Of a DNA stretch of 36,668 bases, positions 28,867 through 36,586 are shown piece after piece. Source of the DNA: a virus. The stretch is from positions 1-36,668 of IMG/VR virus record IMGVR_UViG_3300030099_000154; one strand, written 5' to 3'. Each line of letters begins with the position of its first letter. Position 1 is the first letter of the stretch. Below the pieces are notes generated by a model that saw only the letters and a program-made list of their open reading frames with translations, was not told the DNA's origin and did not search any database. The position numbers were made by a program, and so were the translations under genes.

Positions 28867-30351
28867 ATGGATGATGTCCTTGATATAGCTACCGAGTTTC
28901 TGACTGATGCAGAGCTTGAGTCTCTTGGTAAGCATTTAGACAAGTACAAGGAGTTGCATCAGCGAGAGGAACTTCAGACAAGCTTTCTTGATTTTGTAAG
29001 GCATGTCTGGCCTTCATTTATAGCTGGTAGTCATCATAAGATTTTTGGTGAAAAGTTGGAGCGTGTGGCAAGAGGTGAGTTAAAGCGTCTGATTGTCAAC
29101 ATGCCACCAAGACACACTAAATCAGAGTTTGCGAGTTATCTGTTTCCTGCTTGGGTTATGGGGCAGAGGCCAGAAACAAAGATTATTCAGGCAACGCACA
29201 CGGCGGAGTTGGCTGTAGGTTTTGGTCGTAAGGTCAAGAACTTGCTTGATAGTGAGATCTATCGTGATGTTTTTCCTGACATACAATTAGCTAGAGATGC
29301 GAAGGCCAGTGGTCGTTGGTCTACGGATATGGGTGGAGAGTATTACGCTGTTGGTGTAGGCGGTGCGCTTGCTGGTCGTGGTGCTGATCTGTGTATTATT
29401 GACGATCCTGTATCAGAACAGGATGCGTTATCACCAGCCGCGCTGGATAATATTTACGAATGGTACACATCAGGGCCGAGACAGAGATTACAGCCGGGCG
29501 GATCAATAATCATCGTGATGACACGGTGGAGCATCCGCGACTTGACAGCGAAGGTTTTACAGAAACAAGCCGAGGGCGGAGCGGATCAATGGGAGGTTGT
29601 GGAGTTTCCAGCGATATTTCCCGATACAGACAACGTGTTGTGGCCAGAGTTCTGGAGCAGGGACGAGCTAGAAGGCGTTAGAGCTTCTATACCTGTAGCC
29701 AAGTGGAACGCACAATATCTTCAGAATCCTACTGCTGAAGAGGGTGCGATTATTAAAAGGGAGTGGTGGAATGTTTGGGATCATGATGATCCACCTGTCG
29801 TTGATTACGTCATCCAGTCGTATGACACCGCCTTCACCAAATCCGAAAGGGCCGATTATTCGGCTATTACGACTTGGGGTGTGTTTTATCCTGACGAGGG
29901 TGATGAGGCTGCGATCATATTGCTGGATTCAGAAAAGGGTCGATGGGAGTTTCCAGAGCTTAAAGACGCGGCAATGCGCTTGTATGAAGAATTTGAGCCA
30001 GACATGGTGCTGATAGAGCAAAAGGCATCTGGAACACCGTTAACGCAGGACTTGCGTAAGATGGGTATTCCTGTGTCTGGCTTTACGCCGGGTCGTGGTG
30101 CAGATAAGTTTTCTCGTATGAACGCCTGTGCGCCTGTTTTTGAATCAGGTATGGTCTGGTGTCCAGACACTAGATGGGCGGAAGAGGTTATTGAGGAATG
30201 TGCGTCATTTCCCAATGGAGAGCATGATGACTTGGCGGATTCGATGACACAGGCTATACTGCGTTTTAGGCAGGGTAGTTTTATACGCACTCGTTCTGAT
30301 TACGAAGACGATGATTTGGCAACTTACAGGCGTAGCAGGGAGTATTACTGA
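28867..30351 (+). CDS. terL: Terminase large subunit (494 aa)
   Basis: The DNA packaging motor with ATPase and nuclease domains. The ATPase has a Walker A-like MPPRHTKSE (K85), Walker B LCIIDDP (D179, D180), and the MTRWS coupling phrase that follows. The RNase H-like nuclease domain shows YDTAFTKSERADYSAITTWG (D320, D330) and the C-terminal EHDDLADSMTQAI (D454, D455, D458) acidic site. The 494-residue length is normal for the family. The start is three bases after the 816-aa gene; the stop overlaps the next gene (TGATG). It lies 5.4 kb from the small subunit. Confidence 0.93.
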   Translation: MDDVLDIATEFLTDAELESLGKHLDKYKELHQREELQTSFLDFVRHVWPSFIAGSHHKIFGEKLERVARGELKRLIVNMPPRHTKSEFASYLFPAWVMGQRPETKIIQATHTAELAVGFGRKVKNLLDSEIYRDVFPDIQLARDAKASGRWSTDMGGEYYAVGVGGALAGRGADLCIIDDPVSEQDALSPAALDNIYEWYTSGPRQRLQPGGSIIIVMTRWSIRDLTAKVLQKQAEGGADQWEVVEFPAIFPDTDNVLWPEFWSRDELEGVRASIPVAKWNAQYLQNPTAEEGAIIKREWWNVWDHDDPPVVDYVIQSYDTAFTKSERADYSAITTWGVFYPDEGDEAAIILLDSEKGRWEFPELKDAAMRLYEEFEPDMVLIEQKASGTPLTQDLRKMGIPVSGFTPGRGADKFSRMNACAPVFESGMVWCPDTRWAEEVIEECASFPNGEHDDLADSMTQAILRFRQGSFIRTRSDYEDDDLATYRRSREYY

Positions 30352-30656
30352 TGGCTGACGAGGACAAAAAATTTAGGCATCCAGCAGGTGTGGCTATACG
30401 GAAAGGTTTGGATGCTATTCGTTATAAGCGTTCTGATGAGGGCAAGGCAGAGAAAAAAGCTCGTAAGGAGCATAACAAAAAATTTGGTCCTACCGATAAA
30501 AAGACTAAAAGAAAGCTTCGTAGTGATGCTAAAAAGTCTGATGCTGCAAAGGGTAAGACAATGCGAGAAAGAGGCTCTTATTCTTATTATGAAGAGATGA
30601 ATCATGGCGGTGCTGTTATGAAGGGCCGTGGTGGTAAGTTTAAGGGGATTAGCTAA
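30351..30656 (+). CDS. Small basic GG-motif protein 1 (101 aa)
   Basis: A 101-residue highly basic protein coupled to the terminase gene (TGATG). Most of it is Lys/Arg-rich (KKTKRKLRSDAKKSDAAKGK), and it ends with a YEEMNHGGAV motif followed by MKGRGGKFKGIS. That C-terminal GG-x-V then basic block ending in KF recurs in the next two genes and in the 71-aa protein. Its charge suggests contact with packaged DNA or the portal region, but it has no known family. Confidence 0.75.
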   Translation: MADEDKKFRHPAGVAIRKGLDAIRYKRSDEGKAEKKARKEHNKKFGPTDKKTKRKLRSDAKKSDAAKGKTMRERGSYSYYEEMNHGGAVMKGRGGKFKGIS

Positions 30657-31105
30657 TGGCACCTCGCATGGGAAAAAAATTACCTCCTAGTCTTAAAAAG
30701 ACTAAGCAGACTGGCAAACGGAAACAGCCTCGTATGGTTCCTGGTGGTAAGCTTGGTGCAACTCCAAAGGCTCAAAAGTCTACTGCTCAGATACGCAGAT
30801 TAACTGTAGACGGCAAATCAATTACTGATGCTCCTTTTGTTCCTGATATTCGTAAAGGTAAATTTAAAAACATTGAGATTGGCATGAAGGATATGCCAGC
30901 AGGTTATAATGAGGGCGGCAAGGTAATTGGTAAGAAGAAAGTTATTATTGGCTCTAATTCAAATTTAACAGATGAAGAGCTTGATCGTTACATACAGCAA
31001 TTAAGAGAACCTCTTGTAGTCAAGCCTGTAAAGAAAAACAGGGGCGGTGTTGTAAGAGGATTCAGCCCCATAGCCCGTCCACAACGATTTAAAGGAGTAT
31101 TCTAA
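30656..31105 (+). CDS. Small basic GG-motif protein 2 (149 aa)
   Basis: A 149-residue basic protein coupled to both neighbours (TAATG junctions). It is Lys/Pro-rich in the first half (LKKTKQTGKRKQPRMVPGGK), contains YNEGGKVIGKKKV in the middle and ends with NRGGVVRGFSPIARPQRFKG. Two GG motifs thus appear. Like its neighbours it could associate with the virion DNA end, but function is unknown. Confidence 0.75.
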   Translation: MAPRMGKKLPPSLKKTKQTGKRKQPRMVPGGKLGATPKAQKSTAQIRRLTVDGKSITDAPFVPDIRKGKFKNIEIGMKDMPAGYNEGGKVIGKKKVIIGSNSNLTDEELDRYIQQLREPLVVKPVKKNRGGVVRGFSPIARPQRFKGVF

Positions 31106-31701
31106 TGAAAGGCGGAACCCTTACAGATGCTTTTATTGAGCAATTGATGAGAGAGACCGGAAAATCAATATCTGATGCAGATAGAAACAAAATACAAAGA
31201 ATAGTTGGCATGAGTGATGGATCACCATCTATGAGAATCAGAGATCAACTTGTTCGCAGTCTACAAGAAACTGGCAAATCTATTTCTGATTCAGACATGA
31301 GAAGAATTGGAGCCATGTCAGGATTTTTGCGCCGTCAAAAACCAAAAAGAATGGACGAAGGCGGCAAGGTCAAGAAGCCTAAAACGCTTCCAAAGCCAAA
31401 GCCAAAGATTGGTGATCGTAACGAAATGGGTCCGATTTATACAGACACTAAAACTGGTAAAAAAGTTAAGCGTCTCAACAAAGGCGGTGGTCTTAACGCT
31501 GCAATTGATAGAGTTAAAAAGGCACAAGGCATGGAAGATGGTGGCGAAGTGCCTAAGAAGTTCAAGGGCTTTTCCAAACTTCCTGAAGACGTGCAACAGC
31601 AGATGAACCCTACTCTTGCTGCTAAGTACGAAGATGGCGGCGCAGTTCGTGGTATGGGCAGGGCTTATATGGGTGCGCCTAGAAAAGCTAAGATAAGGTG
31701 A
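31105..31701 (+). CDS. GG-motif protein 3 with duplicated GKSISDADR module (198 aa)
   Basis: A 198-residue protein. Residues 14-35 and 53-73 are an internal duplication of a helix with GKSISDADRNKIQRIVG and GKSISDSDMRRIGAMSG. The same module occurs once in the 606-aa internal virion protein (AGKTISDADRQRVQAIVG). The C-terminal half has three GG motifs (DEGGKV, EDGGEV, EDGGAV), a variant NKGGGL, and ends in RGMGRAYMGAPRKAKIR. The start overlaps the previous stop (TAATG). Possibly a head-completion or ejection-linked protein; the shared module suggests it contacts the internal virion complex. That is inference. Confidence 0.75.
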   Translation: MKGGTLTDAFIEQLMRETGKSISDADRNKIQRIVGMSDGSPSMRIRDQLVRSLQETGKSISDSDMRRIGAMSGFLRRQKPKRMDEGGKVKKPKTLPKPKPKIGDRNEMGPIYTDTKTGKKVKRLNKGGGLNAAIDRVKKAQGMEDGGEVPKKFKGFSKLPEDVQQQMNPTLAAKYEDGGAVRGMGRAYMGAPRKAKIR

Positions 31702-31732
31702 TGTTATTTAACTTTGGTGTTATAGTGCGAGA

Positions 31733-31798
31733 GAGGCTGGCTTATGGCTTTGCGGTCATGCTTGATGCCCTTCTCGTGACTGCGCCGAAGTCAGCCTC
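31733..31798 (+). ncRNA. 66-nt structured intergenic RNA candidate
   Basis: GAGGCTGGCTT (31733-31743) pairs with AAGTCAGCCTC (31788-31798) with one G-U pair; GCGGTCA (31752-31758) pairs with TGACTGC (31777-31783), again with one G-U. It is the longest structured gap (31702-31815) in the late operon. It is not a tRNA: no T-arm, and the 3' end is not CCA. No T-run follows, so not a terminator. It may be a cis-acting late mRNA element. Confidence 0.5.
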
Positions 31799-31815
31799 AC
31801 CTAAAGAGAGATTAG

Positions 31816-32727
31816 ATGGCAGATGATCAGGGAATTATGGGTGCTTTTGCAGCCCCTCCAGCAAGCACTGAAATGTTTAAGCGACTTGCTGACAAGACTG
31901 ATATGTTTGGCCCTACTCCTCTTGGTGCCGTTAATCGCGCTATTGTTGGTACTCCGATTGATGTTTTAGATTATGCTGGTCGTGTAGGCGAAACCGCTTT
32001 GCGTGGTGCCGCCACTGGTGCTGGCAAGTTAGCAGAAACCCTCGGCATGGGTGAGGACATGGCTAATAGATTGAAAAGAGATATTTATGGTCTTGGTATT
32101 GCTGCATCTACTCTTGCTCCGATGGCTGGGCCTCGTCCACGAGGCAAGTCAAATAAGGCGCTTGTCCTTGAGGCGCAAAAAGACAATATGAAATCACCAG
32201 TGGCTAAACAGAAGCTGGAAGAGGACATAGAGTTTGAAGCCATTGAAGATGCTTTGAAAGATGCGTATCTTGAACTTGATGATACTTTGATGATTCAGTC
32301 TAGGGAGCTTGGCATTAATCCTGCGGATGAGTTTAACGATATCTTACAGAACGAATTTGCCATAGCTAGAGACTCTGGAAAGTCTCGTGGCGAAGCTATG
32401 GTTGATGCTATGCAGAATACAGAAAAAGCTATGTCTGATATAAATATGATGGATGTTTTTATTGACCGTCCCATTAAAGACAAGATTTTTAAGCGTCTTG
32501 ATGAAGACTATCAGTTTGGTGTGAGTAAGGCTGTTAAACGTCGTGAAAAAGCGGCTGCTAATCAGGCATCTTTGCGTTCTCAGGCAAATCAAGCTAGAAT
32601 GGCAAATCAACCGCGTGTTAGCGCTGAAGATGCTGTTAGACAGCAACAGGAGTTAATTAATTTTGGCATACCAGAGTCTGTGCCAGATAAACCAACGCTC
32701 GTGGTTATTGAAGGCGGAAAGGACTAG
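31816..32727 (+). CDS. Portal-adjacent hypothetical protein (303 aa)
   Basis: A 303-residue protein 2 bp upstream of the portal gene. The N-terminus has a Gly/Ala/Leu region (GETALRGAATGAGKLAETLG) that may be an amphipathic or membrane-associated helix, followed by a predominantly helical acidic body (LEEDIEFEAIEDALKDAYLE) and a Gln-rich tail (NQASLRSQANQARMANQPR). No protease or scaffold signature was identified. In podoviruses such genes near the portal can encode scaffold or head-completion factors; that is inference. Confidence 0.68.
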   Translation: MADDQGIMGAFAAPPASTEMFKRLADKTDMFGPTPLGAVNRAIVGTPIDVLDYAGRVGETALRGAATGAGKLAETLGMGEDMANRLKRDIYGLGIAASTLAPMAGPRPRGKSNKALVLEAQKDNMKSPVAKQKLEEDIEFEAIEDALKDAYLELDDTLMIQSRELGINPADEFNDILQNEFAIARDSGKSRGEAMVDAMQNTEKAMSDINMMDVFIDRPIKDKIFKRLDEDYQFGVSKAVKRREKAAANQASLRSQANQARMANQPRVSAEDAVRQQQELINFGIPESVPDKPTLVVIEGGKD

Positions 32728-32729
32728 AT

Positions 32730-35168
32730 ATGGCTGTTGAAAAAGGAATAGGGGCTGGCAATCCAGAGATGACCGCTCAAGAACAGGCTGAGATTGATAT
32801 TATAGAATTTCCTGCCCAGCCCGGTGTCATGGAAATGGATGATGGTTCCGCCATTGTTGGTGAAATCGTTGAAGAGCAAATTGTTCAAGATATTCCTTTT
32901 GATGCAAATTTAGCTGAATTTGTAGATGATAGTGATTTAGGTGTTATTGCATCTGATCTATCTGGAGACATTGAAGATGATTTATCCTCTCGTCAGGATT
33001 GGGAGGACACATACAAGCGTGGCGTTGAGCTTTTAGGGATGACCTATGAGGATCGTAGTCAACCGTTTGAAGGTGCTACTGGTGTTGTTCATCCGCTTCT
33101 TGCCGAGTCAGTGACGCAGTTTCAGGCACAAGCTTACCGTGAAATGTTACCATCTGGTGGCCCTGTTCGCACGCAGACTATGGGCGCAGAGACACCCCAG
33201 CTTGTTGCTCAAGCTCAACGTGTTAAAGATTACATGAATTATATGATTACCTACGAGATGGAAGAGTATGATCCTGAAACAGATCAGATGCTATTCTATC
33301 TACCGATTGTAGGTTCAACATTTAAGAAGGTTTATTTTGACCCACTGTTACAAAGAGCAGTTAGCAAATTTGTACATGCTGAGGATGTTGTTGTTCCTTA
33401 TGGCGCAACTGATTTGCTTACTACGCCGCGTATTACGCATATTATTCGCATGGATAAGAACGAAATTCTGAAGTTACAACTTGCAGGATTTTACAAAGCT
33501 ATTGATTTACCGGGTGGATCTCCCAATACAGAGGATTACAGTGGCGTAAAAGAAGCTTTAAATGAAGCTCAAGGCGTACAATTGTCCGGCTCTGGCTCTG
33601 AAGAGCTTGTGCTTCATGAAGTTCATACGTCTCTGGATTTAGCTGGCTTTGAAGATATGGATATGGAGGGTGAGACTACTGGTTTGAAAATGCCATATGT
33701 AGTTACCATTCTAGAGGCCACCAACGAGATATTGTCCATTCGCAGGAATTACAGCGAAATGGATCCGCTAATGCGTAGACAGCAGTATTTTGTGCATTAC
33801 AAGTTTTTGCCCGGTCTAGGTTTCTATGGTTTTGGCCTTACACACATGATTGGCGGTTTATCTCAGGCATCTACAAGTATTTTACGTCAATTGATTGATG
33901 CTGGCACGTTATCTAACCTACCTGCTGGCTTTAAAGCCCGTGGCGCTCGTATTCGTGATGAAGATGAGCCGCTTCGCCCCGGTGAGTTCCGCGATATAGA
34001 CTCCGCTGGCATGGATATTCGTCAATCTATCATGACATTGCCGTTTAAAGAGCCTTCACAGACGCTATACAGCCTCTTAGGAGGGCTTGTAGAGGCTGGT
34101 AGGCGGTTTGCGTCTATGGCAGACATGAAAATAGGTGAAATGGGCGGAGAAACGCCTGTAGGGACTACAATGGCGATTATGGAGCGTGGCACAAAGGTCA
34201 TGTCAGCCATTCATAAGCGTCTTCACTACTCTCAAAAACAAGAATTTAAGATTTTAGCCAATATTTTTGCCAGAAACATGGCTCCTGTGTATCCATATTC
34301 TGTTCCAGGTGCGCCTCCAGAGATAAAACAGACTGATTTTGATGACAGAATTGATGTTTTGCCTGTTTCTGACCCAAATATCTTCTCTATGTCGCAGCGT
34401 ATCGCCTTGGCACAGACAGAATTGCAGTTAGTCCAGTCTAATCCAGAAATACATGGTGCAGAGCAGGGGTTATATCAGGCATATAGAAAGATGTACGAAG
34501 CTCTTGGCGTTACTAATATTGACGCTATTTTGCCCATTCCTCAACAGCCACAGCCAGCCAATCCAGCCAAGGAAAATCAAGAAGCTATGCGTGGTCAGCG
34601 TCTACAAGCGTTCCCTGACCAGAACCACGAGGCTCATATTGAGGCTCATCTTGCCATTTTATCAACACCAGTGGCGCAAGCGAACGCAACGATTGTTATG
34701 ACCTTGCAGGGTCATATTCAGGAACACATTGGTATGATGGCAGAAATTCAGGCACAGCAAGAGATCATGTCTCAGCTTGATCCAGAGGCTGGATTGGTGT
34801 TGCAGGAAAATCCACAAATGGCTCAACAGCTACAAGGGCAAATTGCTAGTAAAGCTGCGGAGCTAATTGGTGAGTTAACTGAGCAGTATGCACAAGCTGT
34901 TGCACCTGCCGACTCAGCCCAGACAGATCCACTTGTTCAAATTAGGCAACAGGAACTGTCCTTGAGAGGCGCAGAAATTCAAGAAAAAGCTCGACAATTT
35001 GAAGAAAGACAAGAGCTTGAGAAGCAAAAAGAGCGCAATGATGTTTTATTGGCTCAACAAAGACTTGATTTAACCGAGGAGGCTACTGCGGAGAAAACCC
35101 GTGTAGCTGAAGAGAGGATCCAGACCCAGCGAGATATTGCTGCGGCAAACTTACAAAGGAAAATGTGA
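32730..35168 (+). CDS. Portal protein, P22-type (812 aa)
   Basis: The dodecameric vertex through which DNA enters and leaves the head. The core shows features of P22-type portals: SSRQDWEDTYKRGVELLG, then FEGATGVVHPLLAESVTQFQ, GFYGFGLTHMIGGLSQASTS and METALR-like helices around GGETPVGTTMAIMERGTKVM. The last about 65 residues are a long charged coiled coil (EKARQFEERQELEKQKERND, then LAQQRLDLTEEATAEKTRVA), which could form the barrel. At 812 residues it is longer than T7-type portals and in line with P22-like ones that have a barrel. The stop overlaps the next start. Confidence 0.88.
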   Translation: MAVEKGIGAGNPEMTAQEQAEIDIIEFPAQPGVMEMDDGSAIVGEIVEEQIVQDIPFDANLAEFVDDSDLGVIASDLSGDIEDDLSSRQDWEDTYKRGVELLGMTYEDRSQPFEGATGVVHPLLAESVTQFQAQAYREMLPSGGPVRTQTMGAETPQLVAQAQRVKDYMNYMITYEMEEYDPETDQMLFYLPIVGSTFKKVYFDPLLQRAVSKFVHAEDVVVPYGATDLLTTPRITHIIRMDKNEILKLQLAGFYKAIDLPGGSPNTEDYSGVKEALNEAQGVQLSGSGSEELVLHEVHTSLDLAGFEDMDMEGETTGLKMPYVVTILEATNEILSIRRNYSEMDPLMRRQQYFVHYKFLPGLGFYGFGLTHMIGGLSQASTSILRQLIDAGTLSNLPAGFKARGARIRDEDEPLRPGEFRDIDSAGMDIRQSIMTLPFKEPSQTLYSLLGGLVEAGRRFASMADMKIGEMGGETPVGTTMAIMERGTKVMSAIHKRLHYSQKQEFKILANIFARNMAPVYPYSVPGAPPEIKQTDFDDRIDVLPVSDPNIFSMSQRIALAQTELQLVQSNPEIHGAEQGLYQAYRKMYEALGVTNIDAILPIPQQPQPANPAKENQEAMRGQRLQAFPDQNHEAHIEAHLAILSTPVAQANATIVMTLQGHIQEHIGMMAEIQAQQEIMSQLDPEAGLVLQENPQMAQQLQGQIASKAAELIGELTEQYAQAVAPADSAQTDPLVQIRQQELSLRGAEIQEKARQFEERQELEKQKERNDVLLAQQRLDLTEEATAEKTRVAEERIQTQRDIAAANLQRKM

Positions 35169-35422
35169 TGTCTGCAAGTTCTGTACGTTCAAAATTTATG
35201 GAAGTTGAAAAAGAAAAAAAGCGTCAAACTCGTTTGAAAGAAGCTGGTGTTGTTGCTGCTCCTGTTAAGGAAGAAGCTCCAAAACCTGTTAAGCCTGTTC
35301 GTGCTAGAAATGAAGATGGCACATTGAAGTCTGATGACAAATCAACTCCTAATGTAAATGAGGCTTGGGTAGGCGGAAAAGCACCCAAGAAAAAAGCTTC
35401 ATCTAAAAAGAAGAAGTCATGA
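35168..35422 (+). CDS. Lys/Pro-rich small hypothetical protein (84 aa)
   Basis: An 84-residue hydrophilic protein after the portal, TGATG overlap. It is Lys/Ala/Pro-rich (VEKEKKRQTRLKEAGVV, KEEAPKPVKPVRARN) and ends in KKKASSKKKKS. There is no hydrophobic core, so it is probably disordered in isolation and may bind DNA, the portal or scaffold. The GTG at 35165 is an alternative start three bases upstream. Its stop overlaps the next gene by ATGA. No family recognised. Confidence 0.72.
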   Translation: MSASSVRSKFMEVEKEKKRQTRLKEAGVVAAPVKEEAPKPVKPVRARNEDGTLKSDDKSTPNVNEAWVGGKAPKKKASSKKKKS

Positions 35423-35634
35423 CTGACAAAAAAGATACGCCTCCGTTGAAAGATCTAATGCTAGGTCTTAGCGATGAGCAGATAAAGATAATCAAGGAGG
35501 CTATAGAAGCGGGTAAGAAAGGCTTTAAGTATGATACGAAGACTGGTCAACGCGATTTTGGATTTAGTAAAGGCGGTGGTGTCTGCCGTGGGCAAGGTCG
35601 TGTCTCGCGTAAAAGAGAGTTTAAAATCTATTAA
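35419..35634 (+). CDS. Small basic GG-motif protein 4 (71 aa)
   Basis: A 71-residue protein with an acidic helical head (PPLKDLMLGLSDEQIKIIKE) and the same C-terminal signature as the three proteins after the terminase: SKGGGVCRGQGRVSRKREFK. The GG-x-V plus basic end is shared although the heads are unrelated. It overlaps the EF-hand gene (TAATG). Function unknown. Confidence 0.74.
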   Translation: MTDKKDTPPLKDLMLGLSDEQIKIIKEAIEAGKKGFKYDTKTGQRDFGFSKGGGVCRGQGRVSRKREFKIY

Positions 35635-35951
35635 TGGTTAAAAAGCTTTCAGAAAACTCTAGGTTTGCACAGTTTGACCTAGACAATGATGGAACCGTAA
35701 CGGATGAAGAAATCGCTCACGCAAAGGATATGCTTGAGTTAGAGCTTCGTGAGGAAAAAGCGGACGCACAAAAGCGCATGGCTTGGATTGCTGTGGCTAG
35801 TATGGTTGGCTTTGCCTTATTGCCGTTGGTTCCAATGATACCAGAAAGCAGATTGCAGTTTTTAGCAAGTTTAAGTGATATGTTATTTTTAAGTCAGGCA
35901 TCTATTGTGGGATTTTATTTTGGCGCACAGGCTTATATGGCTAAAAAATGA
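35634..35951 (+). CDS. EF-hand two-TM membrane protein, holin candidate (105 aa)
   Basis: A 105-residue protein with a canonical EF-hand loop DLDNDGTVTDEE (D15, D17, D19, G20, T21, T23 and E26 in the standard positions), followed by a helix (LELELREEKADAQKRM) and two hydrophobic segments, about residues 49-69 (MAWIAVASMVGFALLPLVPMI) and 83-101. This is an unusual combination. The size and topology fit a small holin, and calcium could gate it, but no holin family is recognised and the lysozyme is at the other end of the window. The flanking genes are overlapping. EF-hand by motif: sure; holin: a guess. Confidence 0.8.
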   Translation: MVKKLSENSRFAQFDLDNDGTVTDEEIAHAKDMLELELREEKADAQKRMAWIAVASMVGFALLPLVPMIPESRLQFLASLSDMLFLSQASIVGFYFGAQAYMAKK

Positions 35952-36160
35952 TACACGCATTTCTATTGGTTGTGGTCTTAGGAGGGGAAATCCAGAGCCA
36001 AGATATGTACTTCAGGTCCGTTGTTGATTGTAATTTTTTTGCATCACAAGTGACCAAAAGGTACGGAAACTACCAACATTATAATAGCGTTCCCTCAGAG
36101 CATAAGGTTACGGCATATTGCAAACCAGTTAAAGTGAGTCCAAATAAAGAGTTATATTAA
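35948..36160 (+). CDS. Small secreted or membrane-associated protein (70 aa)
   Basis: A 70-residue protein with an N-terminal hydrophobic segment (MIHAFLLVVVLGG), resembling a signal sequence or the first strand of a small domain, and two cysteines (DCNFFASQV, AYCKPVKV). It resembles the next gene in layout: a hydrophobic first strand, one Cys in the middle and a C-x-P near the end. The start overlaps the EF-hand gene (ATGA). It might be a periplasmic or lysis-related protein; no spanin lipobox is seen. Confidence 0.65.
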   Translation: MIHAFLLVVVLGGEIQSQDMYFRSVVDCNFFASQVTKRYGNYQHYNSVPSEHKVTAYCKPVKVSPNKELY

Positions 36161-36381
36161 TGGCTTTAAGAGAATACATTCTAGTAATTTCAATGTGGGG
36201 TAATGATGGAGCCATTGATCATTATATTGGGCAAATGTCACTTCAACAGCCTATGAGTCGAAAACAATGCCACTGGATGCTTGAAGATGAGCGATGGTCA
36301 GCGGCTTACGATAATAAGCATTATAAAATGGCTATGCATTGTTTTCCAAAAGATTGCGCGGGGAAATCAACTTGTGAGTGA
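36160..36381 (+). CDS. Small cysteine-containing protein, related in layout to preceding gene (73 aa)
   Basis: A 73-residue protein starting in a TAATG overlap. Layout: first strand (LREYILVISMWGN), one Cys (RKQCHWMLEDERW), then a MHCFPKDCAGKSTC cysteine-rich end. The resemblance to the previous gene suggests old duplication or a shared small fold. Its last 8 bases overlap the next gene. Unknown function. Confidence 0.65.
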   Translation: MALREYILVISMWGNDGAIDHYIGQMSLQQPMSRKQCHWMLEDERWSAAYDNKHYKMAMHCFPKDCAGKSTCE

Positions 36382-36586
36382 AGAAAAGAAAAAACCAGTT
36401 TCTGTATCCGTGGGCGAAAATAGTTTTGAGCTTGTATTGCGGATATTAGGTAATGAATTTGTAGCAATTAAAATTGGATCTACCAACTTTAGCGGTAAGC
36501 TGATTGCTGGTGGCATCTTGTTATTGTTTTTTACTTTTATGCTCATGGAGGTTTTTGGCTTGTCTCGTATAATGGGTGTTGAGTGA
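36374..36586 (+). CDS. Single-TM small protein, GTG start (70 aa)
   Basis: The preferred start is the GTG at 36374, overlapping the previous stop region by 8 bp; longer upstream frames run through the previous gene. The head is charged (SEEKKKPVSVSVGEN), followed by a beta-rich domain (SFELVLRILGNEFVAIKIG) and a hydrophobic C-terminal segment (LIAGGILLLFFTFMLMEVF), so it is probably a tail-anchored membrane protein. No known holin or spanin motif. Confidence 0.62.
   Translation: MSEEKKKPVSVSVGENSFELVLRILGNEFVAIKIGSTNFSGKLIAGGILLLFFTFMLMEVFGLSRIMGVE

Noticed and set aside
31733-31798. tRNA with a GAGGCTG/CAGCCTC acceptor stem
   Set aside because: No T-arm (TTC) or D-arm pattern, length 66, and the 3' end is not CCA.
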